A stretch of 64,000 nucleotides of DNA from Symbiodinium natans. Taxonomy: Eukaryota > Sar > Dinophyceae > Suessiales > Symbiodiniaceae. Numbering within the stretch: the first letter of the stretch is position 1; the number at the start of each line of letters is the position of its first letter. The stretch is taken from contig CAJNDS010002443.1 of NCBI GenBank assembly GCA_905221605.1, positions 124,001 through 188,000 on the forward strand, given 5' to 3'. The notes below the pieces were generated by a model. The model did no database searches. It saw only the letters and a program-made list of their open reading frames with translations, and was not told where the DNA came from. Positions 1-13,119 of the stretch are shown here, one piece after another. A program made the position numbers and the translations under genes.

Positions 1-2122
1 TCCGCCCTGGTCAAAGACAAGGTCTCAATGTAAGTCATTGCATACCCTGCAACCGGTCGAATCAAGGTCGTATCCTCAAGTACGAAGTCCTCGCCCCAAA
101 CCTCCCCTTCAGATCGGAGCTTGCTGTTCAGGACCACCAAGCCCTTGGAAAGGATGTAAAGAACCTGGACGTTGTCGAATATCTCTTGCTGTGCAAATGC
201 CCCCGGCTTCAAGCACTTCGCAATCTCTGCCATGCATGCCTCATAAGGGGCCACATAGGACCCGACCATCACCTGCTCCCGGATATAGAACATAAACTTC
301 CTCAGAAACGTAACCTTCTGCAGCCACCGGCGGTTCACAGCTATACAGAATGCTGCCTGGAGCTGTGGACTCATCTTCGACATAAGGGCCTGCCGTTCGA
401 GCATCATGGACTGATGCCGATTTTGCAGGAAATACCTGCGAAGACGGCACTGAAGCTCAAACCCGAGTCCTTGTCTTTTCATCATCTGGTTTAAGTGGTG
501 CATACTTCTCCTGAAGTCTTGCCCTTCTGAGGTCATGTCAGTCACGATGGCACCCACCTCTCCGATGATGTATGCCCAAGCAATGCCCGAAAATAGCAAA
601 ATACCAATGGCAAAAGCCCGTTCCTGGTCATTCTGAGGACTGATGTCCCCATAGCCGACAGAAGTGATGGTGTAGCTACCTCATCCGGTCATCCGACTCA
701 AAGCATCCGACTCAAGCCCTTTCAATTGTCACTACACTGCTACATGAACGATCTCATTGAATTAGCCGAGGTGCAAAAGTAGAATGCCGCCACATATGTT
801 CTGAAGGGTGACGGCTTGACTATTCCTGGGGCATGCGAGACCAAGTCAATCCAGCGAGGTGAACTTGGGCTCACCAAGGTCAAGGCCATGGCCCAAAAGC
901 CTCATCAGCAAAAGGGCTTCAAACGAGCTCCAGAACTGTCTGACATGCTAGGCCATTTTGGAGCAGGCGGAACAGGCAAACACACCACATGGACCAAATG
1001 CAGATGAGCGACATGCTAGCCCATGACAGATGAAGCCGAGAACCAAGACAAAGCGAATCAACGCAAATTGTTGGTAAGGAATGGACAGGGGCACCTCCAT
1101 TGACTGCAGGGCTCGAGATGTCTTCATCAGCCGCAGCAGCCTGGGCGCGAATCTACTGGCGCGGAGTCTTCGCTAGTCCCGCTAGTCTGACAGTCTCCAG
1201 AAACGGCGAAGATGGATAAAACAAAAAACACAGTACGTGGGGAGTCTGCCAAATGGAGGCAAGTTAAAGCAAGTGGCTTGACCAGGCGCAAGGCCCGGAT
1301 TACCTTCAAAACGGCGAGCTCCCGAAGCTCGCTGGCCTCAAAGGTCAGTGCCAAGATATCGAAAGGGAGGATGCTGATTGCGTCAAGGCTGAACCAGGAC
1401 TTCACGTAGTGCTCCCGGATCTTCTCAGCCTGCACCACCCATGTGACTCCCTGCGGTGTCGTTTCTGGGTAAGCTGTGATGAACTGCAACAGAAGGTCGA
1501 TGGCAAAGACTACATCCACAAGCATGCCCGCGATGAACAGCCAATCCATCTCGGGCTCCAGAAGCGCCACCTGCACTGGGGTGACCAAGGCGACCCAAAG
1601 CAAACAACAGGCTACGAGAGCCTGCCATCTGCTTGCCCACCTGCTCTGATCGGGATTTATGACATACCACGGCCGCTGTTGAAGATAAGCTGTCTTCGCG
1701 GCTCGCACAACCCGGAAGTGGGTTCGAGTGTCACTGAGCCCTACTGATTGGTGAAATGGAGCCACAGAATCAGAAACCGATCCCTGTGCCTTCTGCGAAG
1801 CTACACTTCGGATCGAGCGGGTTACCTCCTCGATTGTGTTGTGGTCCAGGTCGTCCTCATCCGCTGCCACATGCGGCAGGGAGAGAGCAGCTTTTTCAAG
1901 AATCCATGAGCTCTCAACATCACCTGTTGAAACCGGCATCGCAGCCTTAGTAGCGGTCTCCGAACTCAGAGACCATGGAAATGAAGACAGCAATGGCTCG
2001 GGCGGGGCTTGCTTGACTGTGAGATTCTCTGCTCCGCGTTCTGCCTCCAGCTTGCGCATTTTCACGAGCTCACCCTCGAGCAGATGGTGTAACTCTTGTA
2101 AGAGATTTCGCCATTGCTCCAT
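1..2122 (-). CDS. EAG/KCNH-type voltage-gated K+ channel, four exons, 3' end beyond window
   Basis: This gene encodes a six-helix voltage-gated potassium channel of the plasma or another membrane. Exons in transcription order are 2122-1290, 1140-1013, 900-775 and 679-1; all junctions keep frame (introns GC-AG, GT-AG, GC-AG). A Glu/Arg-rich N-terminal helix beginning MEQWRNLLQE comes first. Then come S1 (ALVACCLLWVALV), S2 (LFIAGMLVDVVFAIDLLL), S3 (FSLDAISILPFDIL), a short basic S4 (LKVIRALLLRLMKTSR), S5 ending HGLACFWAM, the pore loop with selectivity filter TITSVGYGD, and S6 (AIGILLFSGIAWAYIIG). The last exon carries the C-linker and the start of what looks like a cyclic-nucleotide-binding fold (GLVVLNSKLRSEGEVWGEDF). 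SVGYGD indicates K+ selectivity; the layout fits the EAG/CNG superfamily. The Met at 2122 is the first in a long open frame, but an upstream exon cannot be excluded. Whether cNMP binds cannot be told, because the key part lies outside the window. Confidence 0.88.
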
Positions 2123-4334
2123 GGAAAGCGCTCAAAACTGAAAGAAGCTATTCAAAACCAAGACTAAGAGTCGGAACTTGCCAGCGAGCCTTCGGCTGCA
2201 CATGGCACTGCAAGTGTGGTGTACCAGCAAAGCCGAAAGCAGCAGCGGGCGAAACAAGGACTTGACTTGATACAGTTTCTGGCAAGGTGAGAAAGTCGTA
2301 CTCGTGAATATGATCAAAACTTAATCAAGATTGCTGCCCGAACCTCGGCATTTTGCGACGTGCCGGCTTCAGAGGCATCCTGCATGTCTAGGCAGAGCTA
2401 CTCCGACGGAAGGATTAGGGCACATCTTCGAAGAAGACTGTGGTCAGCCGTTGCTGCACAACTGAACACAAGATGGCCTCCGTCTTGCACGCAATAAGCG
2501 CAGACGCCGACGCGGCCGGTTGAGCAGCCTTTGCCTAAGCCAAGGGCACGCAAGAGGCATGCCATGGCCCACAGCATGAGCCGAGCCACCTTCTTCAAAG
2601 GTGGCTCGTTTGAAGGAGCCGAGGGCTCTGATTTCACCTGTCGCGCGAAGGATAGCGGGGACAACAGCGCGGAATAAGCCTACCACTGCGTATGAGGGTG
2701 GCACCGTCCTCTTCCTACTGCATTCTGTTGTTCAATGTTGTCTATGTGTCTCGTGTACTGTTGCCACGTCATATTGCAAACTGGAAGCCATGATTTCCAG
2801 GTTCCGTACCTTGACCGGTGCGGCCCTATACGCAACTTTCAGGGGCTCGCCGTGCCCGCAAAATGACTTGAAACCCTTCCGCATGGGTGTTGGCCGGTTG
2901 GCTCAAAGCATGGCTCAACCCTGGCAGAACCGAGTGCATGCAAACATGCCGCAGTTAGGAACGATATTCTCGAGAGCATCTGCGGCACTGCCTGTCTAGA
3001 ACCTTTGACCTCGCCGTCGGCACTATCATCCTGCTGTGCTCAGCAGGTTTTCATTGCTTCTGCTTTTCGGCTCAGTGGACCCTCGCCCATCCCGTTACAT
3101 GCGCTCCCACCGCGTGACTTCCCACCTGCTCGGCTGCCGGCACGTCTTGTGATGACTTGGCCTGGCTAGAAACTTTAAGGACAGGAGTCGATGGACATCG
3201 AGATTGCAGGCATGTCTGGTCAACACTGCCTTCTTGGGAAAGGTTGGTTTAACCGCCCAACTGAACCTTATCCGAAAAGCTCGACGATACTCGTAGTAGT
3301 GCTTGATTAAGCAGTCTCAGACATCCACAGCCTCCTGCGTGGACTCCTCACTCGCTTTCGGCTGAGCCTGGAAATCGGAGACCCTTCGGCGACCCTTTTG
3401 AAAACTTTTGAATGCAGCTCATGCGTCCTTGGCTTTCGACTTCAGCACGGTCCTGCACAAGAGGCTTTGCTGCCCTACGTAGTACAAGCTCGTGATGGGG
3501 GACTGGGGTCATGAAAGCTTCTCTATTGCCGCAACCACTGCATGTGCCTAGAACCTCACATATTCACACATGATCCACCATGTGCCCAACGGGCCTCGTA
3601 TCAGATGCGGAAGGCCCAAGCTCTCCAGGCGGAGCCTGCATGAGGAAAGCAGCATCTACATTCATGGATTTCGCCTTGAGATGCATTGGCGATCTGTGTT
3701 TGCGAAATGTGAAATGTAAAATGTAAAATCTTGTGCAGCAGTGCAGCACTGTTCAAGACAAATGTCGTACAGGTAGCAAGACTCGCACTGCCTCTCCAAG
3801 ATAATGCCTGAAGCTGCTCTAGAATGGGCACCGACGTCTCATTGTCATCTCTTTTTGTGCTTGAGCGGCATGCTGCGCCTCAACTTACCATCCGGCCTTG
3901 GGCGTCAATTTCACTGGTGCCCGATATGGTGCAATCCTGGCCCAGGAAAAAGGCCGCCTCCTTCCATCCTGCAGCACACATGAGACAAATCTTGCAGCGT
4001 TCTGGCATTGGTGCCCTCCACTCGTCCTACAGAACGGGACACCTTGAGCAACTGCAGGCCATCTCCTTCGCGACCCAAAGAACAGAATCTGGCACCGAAT
4101 TGGCAGCTCCGGATCCCAGCTGGAGCTTGAAACCTGACTTTCCGGAGTGCAGCCCGGCTTCTGAAGTGCAAGGCTGGCTCCCAACTGCGCGTTTTTGTCG
4201 CTCCAGGAAGCAGAAGCTTACACTCGGCCAAGCTGCCCTTGCCCCAGACCACGTTCTCGGAGTTGTCACGTGCGATTTCAACGCCTGGAAATATTCCCCC
4301 CCAGCCCGCCTTCTTACTGGCCCGGCCCCACAGG

Positions 4335-4393
<59 letters not shown>

Positions 4394-5990
4394 AGCTCAC
4401 TTCTGCTCTCAAGCCTCTCAGTGGCGACTTTGTGCAACACGCAACATGGCCTGCTTTGATCCATGGAGGCTAAACTGACCAGGACCCCCTTTTCGATAGA
4501 TTCCAAGGAGCATGCAGCTTCATCCAAGGCGCGTATAAGTCCCGGCGTACTTCTGACCACACCATCAGGCCTCTAAGCAAGGCTAGCAAAGCGCCCGAAG
4601 CACAAGCAGCATCGCCCTGACAACTTTCAGTTCAGGATTGCCAGTCCGGATTCCGGATCCGAGTATGTTGCCGCCTGCCTACCAGCCTCGCACCGCATTC
4701 CAGGGATGCAAAACGATCTAAAGTCGGCCCATCGGCGAGAAAGGGACAAATGGATCCGACCAGATCTAACTTTCAAACTTGCAAAGTACTAGAGCACATG
4801 GCTGGGAACAATTCACTGAATCGATCGTGAGCAAGCCCCCAGCGCGCCTGTACGTAGTGACGTTTAGACTCTTGCCTGGGCAACCCAAATTTCATCGAGT
4901 CGACAATTAACTGTTGAGGTTGCACGCACATGCCATGCCGGGCTACTGTGCTTAAACACCGGCTCAGCAGCATATCTTACTTAAGCCCTTTTGGTCAAAA
5001 GAACCGAGGAGTCGCTTGGTGGACTCAAGCCTCGAGAGCCATCAGCTACAAAATGTGTCTACAAGTAGCAGGTGCTGTTGAAAAGGCATGGGTCTTAGTT
5101 CTTAGACTTATAGAAGCACAACTCCCCCGACCGTTGAACCCCAGAGACTCCACACTCTGAGTCCCGCAGCCGGGGGTTTGAACCTCAAGCTCGTAGCGCG
5201 AGCCCTGCTCGTCCCTCCACACACCTTCTGAGAACTTTGCTGGCGGAGCTGTTGGTTTAGGTGACTGTGTGGCAATAGGGGGGGAAGTTCGTGAAAGTCT
5301 CAGCTTCAACTCCTACACCGGTTGGCTACATCCCAAAAGAAGCAAGGACATGAGATGCCGCTTCTGGAGCCCGCTGCCCGTCTTTGTCCTGCTTAGATGT
5401 GCACGGCACGATCTCGACATATGAGGGAGGCTTACAGTCAAGGCGCCAACCAAGCTCGTGAGGGCATCGCTCCCAGAGGCATCACCTGCTGACCACAAGC
5501 ATTCCAAAAGCGCTGGTGGGACAGCGACAAAAGAGCCTCATCTGGTATCACTCCCCACAATCATCCATGAATTTTGTGTCTCATCTTCACCGCTATTCGC
5601 AAAAGAATGCTGAGCTCCCAAGCCCATGGTGAGGCCCGCCGCTGAGCTTCCAAGCATGGCTGCATTGTAGCTCCGGGCATGGCCATGTGAACATGGCCAT
5701 GTGCAACAATTACGGCTTCTTTGGCGACGTGTCCAGCCGGGGACCCTTGCACAGCACTGACGCAGGCTTGCATGCACTAAGTCACGAAGCTCTTCAAACG
5801 GTGGGAAGTTTTATTGAAAGCTGCATGACCGTCTCTTGTTGTAGTGTGGGGTTGCAGTCGAGACTAGGGCTGCGAATCTCATTCTGCTTGGACCAATCAA
5901 TCCAACTTAGAGCAAAAACGAATGCAATCTTGGATGCTGTGCCAGCCGAGACAACTCTACTGAGACTGAGACAGTACTGAGACTATCCCC
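2123..5990. other. Region without supportable gene
   Basis: Open frames up to about 200 codons occur on both strands, but none shows a recognisable motif, and several run through the CA repeat. One copy of the GGGAAGTTTTATTGAAA motif lies at 5803-5819. Short A/T-rich reiterations occur near 3706-3728. I see nothing else. Confidence 0.5.
4339..4390. repeat. (CA)n microsatellite
   Basis: About 25 uninterrupted CA dinucleotides with a single terminal T interruption. The long open frames on both strands here owe their length partly to this repeat, which reads as Thr-His one way and Cys-Val the other. Confidence 0.97.
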
Positions 5991-5999
5991 CTGCCTAAA

Positions 6000-8900
6000 C
6001 CCTCGGCACAAAGCCCCTGGCAAAAAGACCTGCGCTCCTCGCCTCGGCTTCCGCGCTCTGGGCCCGGTCCTCCCGGCCCTGGGCATCAGCAAGGTCACCT
6101 TGAGGTAAGCCGTCTGCAAGCGGCTTTTGTGTGTGTTTGAGTGGTGTCTTTGAAGAAACCCCACTGACTTCTCTCTGAGCATACAGCTCTCTGCCAGCTG
6201 AAGCTTGCGAGACATCTTGCTGAGCTGCACCTGCGTCTAAACTGCTTGCCAAGCAATTCTCACCCACTCGCTTCCATGCGCTGCCAACAAAGAATGAACC
6301 CCAAGCACACGAATGTGCGAATTCTCGGCCTCCACAAGCCCAAATCTCTTTTCTGCCTCCACCTGCAACACACACGCACACACTGGCAGGTAGCCGACAT
6401 AGCGACATGGATTTCAGGTTTCGGATGGAAACGGTTGAGGTGGCGTTGCTGTTTATCAGGGATTTCGTTTACGGTCGGGTTTGGAGCAGGGCGAGGTGTC
6501 AGACCCGAGGTCATATATATTCTCTATGTACATATTTCCAAATATGTCAACATACAAATAAGTCTGTACACTGCTTAGTGCATTCTCCGAATCGCAAGAA
6601 GCTTCACGGTTGTGTAGGCAGGGGGGGAAGGTTCGACACCACCTTGGCGGTCTGCTCTGAGATCAGCTGCTGCCGCAGCTCCTCACAATGCGACCGACGT
6701 CGTCGACGGTGTCAACGTCTGCGACTAAGATACGACATGCGCGTCACATGGTCAATGAACATCCAGGATTAAGTGGGAGAGGACTTCTCGATTCTTTCGA
6801 CAAATAGGCAAGGACAAAATCTCGGGTAACAAGAACACGAAGCGCCACTCGCCATCCTCATCGACGCAAGTGAACGAGGATCCAGTGTGTTGTCAAGAAA
6901 TCTACAACGTAGCGAAACACAGAAAACGTACAGGTTCTCCTGAACCTCCCGCTTTAGGTGCTGAGTGGCATCAGCAATGTCCGCAGCCTGCAATTAAGTG
7001 TCCAGAGAGCGAGTGTAGCCTGCGGTATATTGTCTTTGCAAGAGACTTCTCTCATCTTCTCTCCCGCCAGCCTTCGCACGTGCAGCCTTGGCTTCCCGGG
7101 CAACCTGAGTCAAACTCAGCACTTCCTAACCAAAGCTTAGACTGAAACAAAAACCCACGCCATGTGCAAAAATGAAGTGATGATGAAGTGTGTGCGTGCG
7201 CGTGTGCGCGCGCGTGCGCGCTCTCGTGCGCGCTCTCGTGCGCGCTCGCGCGCGCGCGCGCGCGCGCGCGCGTGTGCGACTGTGAGTGAAGCACAAACTG
7301 AATCACTGCCAGTACATATGCTCAATGCCCCTTGTGAAAGCTTGTGCCTCAGCGGTCTCCGCCTGAGCGGCTTCCGCTCGCAGGGTTTCCTCTTGCAGTG
7401 CAGCCTGGTGCCGAGTAGTTCATCTTGAAGCAACAAATGCACAGGGGATCCGGCAGGCTGCTACAGTCGAACCAGTTTCAACCATTTCTCTTCTGGTGCC
7501 CGCCTTAGACCTAGGCCGAGATTACGAGTACGAGTACTGCGCACACGAATGGCCTGTAATTACTAAACTACTCGACAAGGCTTGATCTGAAACCAATCTA
7601 GATTGATGTAAATCTGAATCCGGCCAACACGCCCAATCTGAGAGGACTTCGAGCCAGTTCTCATGGCCGCAAAAAACCCTACAGCCCTACAGCCAGTAGC
7701 ACAGCCAGGCTGCTTCGGCTCGACTCAGTCGTGCCGACAGGCTCTCACGCAGCTCCTTGTGTTGCGCAGCGCTTCAGAGATTTGGCAGAGACGAAGCTTG
7801 GACAGTACATGCGATACGGCACGCTGCCAAAAGAATCCCTCCGCGTTCTTTCCCCAACAAAGGGAAGGGGACCCCCAACTCTGATGCTGACCATGGCCGA
7901 CTTGAAGAGATCTTGTGGGGAGGTAAGAAAAGGGCTACGTTAGGGACCAGAACTTGCACCTGCCCCTTTGAGACGGCGATGCGTGAATTTCGAGCCTGGC
8001 AGTGCTTGCAGAGCTGGGCGGTTGGAGAAAGCTGAACAGAGCGGGGGAAAGCTGCATCCAAATTTAAGCTACGGCCCCTACAGCATCTGTCATGAAACTG
8101 AAGGGCAACTACTTGAAGCAAGCGCCAAGAAGTGTCTCAGAGCGTCTACAGAGTCCACGAGCCTGGAGCTCTTCCTGCAAGCTTCGCTGACGCTCTTCCG
8201 CGAGAAGAGCCTGAACACAACAGCCCTTTGAAAAGAGCAGGGCGAGGCACGAGAATGCAAGCAGCCATCTCAGTTTGACATGTTGCCATCTCAGAGAAGC
8301 CTCCGCATGGGCGAGCTTTTCAGACAGCACCTGCACCTGCTTGGAGACCTCCCGAGCCAGAAGTGTGCTTCTACCGTCAGCACGTTCAAATATTAAACAA
8401 GAAACTACAGTAAACACTGGGAATAGAAGAAACGACTTAAGCCTCTGACCCAGCCAAGAATTCACCGCCTCTCCGGCTTCCAAAACCTCTCCCCACCAAA
8501 TGAATGCGCCTCTCCTCCACTTAAGCCCTTTCAGCCAGCCCCTTCACCCACCCTTCCGCCCACGCCTTGTTGAAGACCCTTAGAGGTTCTCAAAACCTGG
8601 CTCCTGGGAAGAAAAACCTGAACACGCGATCTCAAACTGTACTGCAGTGGATCCACTGTATGAAAAGCTAAGCCCCTAACTATAGTAGATCCGGGGATTC
8701 TCAACGATTTGCAGTTACCTCTAGCTAAGAATAAGAAACTTATACTAGGGTGGGTGGCCTGCAAGAATGGCCCCCTGCACGAAAGGCACAAGCCGCATTT
8801 AGTCCAGCTGGCAAACGGCAAGGCATGTAGCCGCTCATGCGCGAGTTTGCGGCTCGTGATTTTGAGCCGTTCCCTGCCCCGAACACTCTAACATGATGAG

Positions 8901-9420
8901 TCGCAGGCTAACACCCCGTCACTCGGCCCAAAGACTGATTTTGCGGGGGTTTCCATAACTTGCTAGCACAGCGTACTCTCTTAAGAAACAAATCAAGAAA
9001 CCTAAAGCCCGGGATTTTGGGCACAATGCCGCCGGAAAGGGCGCTTTCTTCTACAACGTTTTCACTGTAAGGAACGCTCGAGAATCCATACCCGTGCGGC
9101 ACGCTGATGGGTTCTGAGAAGCAAGAGTTTGCCAGCATGTTTACTTCCCTATAGGAGTCCCACAAGTCTCGAGTACTGGCCCTGGCCTGCTCAGAGCTGG
9201 CTTGTAGAGCTGCTGATTGGCGTTGAACATCCTGCGCCTCAAGGCCACTTGTCAGAGTGCCAAGTCAGTTATTATTAATATTATGAATATTACTCATAGC
9301 TTTAAGAGTACTAATACTATTCCTTAATATTATTCGCTCTGCTTGAGACCTCGGTTCTAAGGCTTCGGCCTCAGACCTCTCCTGCGTGAAGACTTGATGC
9401 TGTCGTTGAAGTGCCGCCTC
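6000..9420 (-). CDS. Putative multi-exon coiled-coil protein (exon fragments)
   Basis: At least eight short minus-strand segments read as heptad-like, Ala/Glu/Gln/Arg-rich helix, each bounded by possible AG and GT/GC splice signals. In transcription order they include EAALQRQHQVFTQERSEAEA near 9340-9415, EAQDVQRQSAALQASSEQAR near 9180-9240, VQVLSEKLAHAEASLR near 8290-8350, EERQRSLQEELQARG near 8140-8200, AQHKELRESLSARLSRAEAA near 7710-7775, AALQEETLRAEAAQAETAEA near 7340-7420, VAREAKAARAKAGGREDERS near 7050-7110, AADIADATQHLKREVQENL near 6930-6990 and DLADAQGREDRAQSAEAEAR near 6030-6100. Repeated independent occurrence on one strand supports a single long coiled-coil gene, probably cytoskeletal or scaffold-like. 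I cannot assign a family, exact exon ends, start or stop. Some segments could be chance frames. Confidence 0.45.
7189..7276. repeat. Alternating GC/GT (purine-pyrimidine) repeat
   Basis: A run of GTGCGTGC, GCGCGC and CTCTCGTGCGCG units ending in pure CG. Long alternating purine-pyrimidine tracts of this kind are prone to Z-DNA and length change. It sits in what would be an intron of the coiled-coil gene. Confidence 0.95.
9268..9332. repeat. Very AT-rich patch
   Basis: About 65 bp composed almost only of A and T, with reiterated TTATTA, TAATATTA and ACTAATACTA motifs. Its composition contrasts sharply with the GC-rich flanks. It directly abuts the coiled-coil exon at 9340-9415 and probably belongs to the neighbouring intron. 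Confidence 0.8.
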
Positions 9421-12084
9421 CCCGGTCGTATGTTTCGTCCAATCACACAAAACCGGCGAACGTGTCACGTTCTAGTACAAATCAATCAGTAGCTTCGAGC
9501 ATCCTCAAGGCAGTTTGTTCGTGGGCGCTTCGTGGTGGTGGAAGATCGGCCGATCATCTCACACAGATGCTGATGATCCGCCGAACATTGGGGACCAGCA
9601 AAGGCGCTCGCTCCAGTTCATCGCTTGTGTGTGTGTGTGTGCTTGTGCTTAATGGCTTCATGTTTCGGCCGCCCTGATGCAACCTCGTTCGGCCCTTGCA
9701 AACACCAAACCTTGCAGCCGCTGTTCACTAAACGGTCAAACCCTACACAAAACGCGCGACCATACACACTGCGACGGCGGAATCATTGCTGTCCCAAAAG
9801 CTCTTCACTTCCCATCAGAAACGGCCTTCATTTGCAAGACCATGTGCTCGGCCTGGGCTACAGAAGTGTGTGGCGCTTTCGCATGATCAAAGGACTTCTA
9901 CTGGGAAACCCTCAGGGTCACCCGCCTGTTGTCCCAGACATCCCAGTCTCTGCCAGCGAAACCCAACCCGCCAGACCAGCCCTTCCAGCACCAGCCTGCA
10001 CTTTCGGTCCAACAGCCCCCGCTAATGACTAGTCCCACCCGGCTAAAGGGTTAGGGACTGCCTTGTCCCATCCCATTGAGACCACAGGGACACCAAAAGG
10101 CGCTTAAGTTCTTGTCCAGGGCGCTTCTTTTTCTCAACTCATGCGAGGCGACTCGCAGAAACTTTTCTTGACTTGAGCGTCACTCACCTCAAGCATACGC
10201 TGTCCACGGCTGTTGTTCTCCTAGCTCGTCATTGTGCGGCTGTTACTTGTAGGATTAGATGAGCTTCACCCAGCGCAATTCATAGCCGCTCTCCCTGACC
10301 CACCCCACGAACCCTGCGGAGAATCACGCAGAGACTTCGCAGAGAATCCTGCAGAGTAGAGAGTTCCGCCGCAAAAAACTCACAGAGTATTGTTAGAGTG
10401 CCCACTCCCCAAGGAATCCCAATGACGGTTTCCCATTCCTGCTCCCAGTGTGCCCAGAGTGCAGATTCCTTGACCCATGACACTGCATTTAGGGTGGGGA
10501 TCTTGGAGGTAAACAACTCTATTTTGGCTCCGTTCATGCTTTCATGAAGGCATTACAAACTATCCAAGACAAGCACACACTGTTGGCATCGAACATCCCC
10601 CACCCTAAAACTAATTGTATGGGGGCGCTCTAGGGGTCATCACGTGCCTCTCTCTCGACGGAAAATCTGCAGGCTGCGCATTCTCTGCTGAGTTCTTTGC
10701 TGATGGGCACTTCTCGCAAGCATGTTTACTGCTACTTTGCGAGCGTTTTACGGTGTACCCTGCGGGATTGCATTGAATGGGCAGCATCTCATCCAACCAC
10801 CCGACACCGAGGGTTGGGGAAGAAGAGAGCAAAGCAAAGACTCTGAAAGAGCCTCCCGCGTCTCAAGACCCCCTACAGGCGACGAATGACGACGGCGCCT
10901 CTTCTGCGCGCTGGCGATCCTGGTCTGCCCCTGCCATCAGGCTGACGAGTTGCTGGCAGCGGGCAAAACCAAAAAAAACTTAGGCCAGTAGTATTTCTGC
11001 TGTTACAGATTCGATTCGCAGGATATCCAGGGCTGTCTTCGTGGGTCCCGCCGAAGCTCGTCTGCCACCGCTAGCTAGTCGGCTTTGCGTAGACATAGCT
11101 CTGCTACCCGTCACCCAGAGCAGAGCAGTCCTTGGCATCGCAGAAAAGCCAGTTCCTGCTCTGCGGCAAAACACCTCCATATGCAAGGCAGGTTCCAATG
11201 GGTGCTCTGCACAAACCTCTACTTCCACTGCAACATCAGCAGCTTGCTGGCCGGCATGTGATGGATGCGAAACTCTGTTCATGCTCGACGGCAGGAACCA
11301 TCGACGGGCCTGTCTCGCCAAGCCTGATGATCGGATATTCTGCACATTTAGACTAGTATCACAGTATCACACATGTGCTGCTTCGACGGTCAGATGGATT
11401 GCTGTTGATGGTTCTGCAACGACTGGGCCGTGGAAAAAACTTGACTTCTACAAGTCTTAACCAACAAGTGCTTCAGCATTGACCACTGGCCGTGGAAAGT
11501 CTATAGCCGCAGCATGAATCTGACAATTCACATTTTTGAAAGGGGCGTGAGGAATTGAACGACCTGGCTTGGGAGCAGGATTTCTAAGCACGCCGCTCGT
11601 GATATCACACGTGACCATGCGTCGAACAGCACTCCAACCTCAGAAGAGGCTGGCTTTCATACGACAGCTTCAAGCACCTTGGCATGTACTTGGCGGGTTC
11701 TACCGTATAGCCCGGCATGAAAAAGAAACGACAGCTGGATTGCCCTCAGTGCCAAGCTCGCTCTCTAGCCTCTTCGGTGAAGCCATGACTGGGGTTGTGA
11801 TGTGAGATAAGATAAGCTGTGAAAGTGGGACGCCTTGACCCGCGTGTCGAGCTGTTTCATCTTCGCCCTGAGCCGAAGCCTCAAAGATTGGCCCTTGGGG
11901 CCCCCGAGCTGACTGGGAGCAGAAGGTGTGCCAGGGGCCGCAACTCGAAGTCCAACTCATCCTGTTTGGTGCTCGATCGCAGCTGTATGAAGCGGGCCTT
12001 GCCATGGGCATCATGCATTCTTGTGCCATCTTCGAGCCAAGCCCCGTCCTGTGCAAAAAAGAAGCAAAAAGACTCACAGCCTCC
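9421..12084. other. Region without supportable gene
   Basis: No motif-bearing frame. A minus-strand stretch near 10290-10380 (AELSTLQDSLRSL) could be another exon of the coiled-coil gene to its left. GAATCC/GAGTGCCC-like words at 10300-10460 resemble the minisatellite families at 40.7 and 49.0 kb but form no clean array. Confidence 0.4.
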
Positions 12085-12485
12085 TCTTCGTGCAGCTGAA
12101 CTCGCAGACCTTCAAAAACTCATTTACCAGGGGCTCAAGTCGCAGGAACACAAGCGGACTCTGCAAGGGGATGCGCCAGACTTTCCGGCCTCGATTCTCG
12201 GCGGTCAATGCTCGAAGGCGTGCTTCCAAGCATTGGGAGTATGCCTCCGAATACGACTTGAGGTGCACATATGTGCACAATGCACATGTTACAGTAGCTG
12301 CTTCTTGGCAAGAGCCCTTAGAGTGCGACATGGAGGGAGGCAACATGATGCAACAGGCATGCACGTACTACAAGCACACCTGCTCGAATGTGTCGACCAC
12401 AAGAAACGGCAGCTGGCAGCTGGCAGCTTGCAGCCGAGCTACAAGAAGAGCTCTCTTCTCGGAGGGAGGAGAACCTGACATATGA
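12085..12485 (+). CDS. Putative plus-strand coiled-coil exons
   Basis: Two plus-strand segments have strong helix-forming, charged composition: AELADLQKLIYQGLKSQEHK near 12090-12165 and WQLAAELQEELSSRREENL near 12410-12480. They lie in different frames with possible splice signals between them, as expected for exons of one gene. No family recognised; no start or stop can be chosen. The opposite strand is also open here, so a chance frame remains possible. Confidence 0.3.
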
Positions 12486-13119
12486 AGGCTGCCATTCATA
12501 TGAATGCCTGAAGTTCGCTTTTTGTTTGGAACCCACCACAGGCATCTCGTGGGCTACGTTGATCTGCAAACTCTGGCCGACAGCCGAAACGCACAGGGTC
12601 AGTCCTAGTCGGAGTTTCAGGAGTCCCGGGGCCAGCGCCAGACAGGCTTGAGGCCATGCTGACGGTGACCAACTCCTCTCGGAAGGATCTGGGCCACTGG
12701 GACATGTGCATACGTGTTCTTGGCTTTGCTGCGCTATGCTGCGGCAAGACTGCATCCTGCCCGACAACAGGCTCAAGGATTTGGAACTCTCGGTGCAGTG
12801 CCTGATTTTGGTCAGAAGCTGAATGGCAAAGTCTGAGCGCAGCAGAAGCACTCCAGATTTCGTAGGCGCTGTGCTAGCAGACTGTGCAGGGTGATCTGAC
12901 TCATGCTCAGCGAACATTAATGGCAGCCGTGTGGCCCGGCGAGGGGCGGGGGAGGCAGAAGCCCAATCCTCGCCTGGAACGTGCTTTCCCGCAAGTCACA
13001 TGTCTTATCAGTATTCTGCGCAATGGTTTCGCAGGTTTTCTGGCCACCCGCAAAGCAGGCACGCCGCGCTGCAGGGCAAAATCTCTCAAGTTTGCTTAAG
13101 TCGACTCAAGCTTAGAATG

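Noticed and set aside
948-962. TAGGCCATTTTGG, resembling part of the dinoflagellate spliced leader
   Set aside because: Only about 11 bases match, the 3' part differs, and it lies within a K+ channel intron.
3824-4560. Frames of 150-210 codons on both strands around the CA repeat
   Set aside because: No motif, and the length comes from a stop-free dinucleotide repeat.
5155-5200. GGTTTGAACC word suggestive of a tRNA T-arm
   Set aside because: No matching D-arm, anticodon arm or acceptor stem could be drawn around it.
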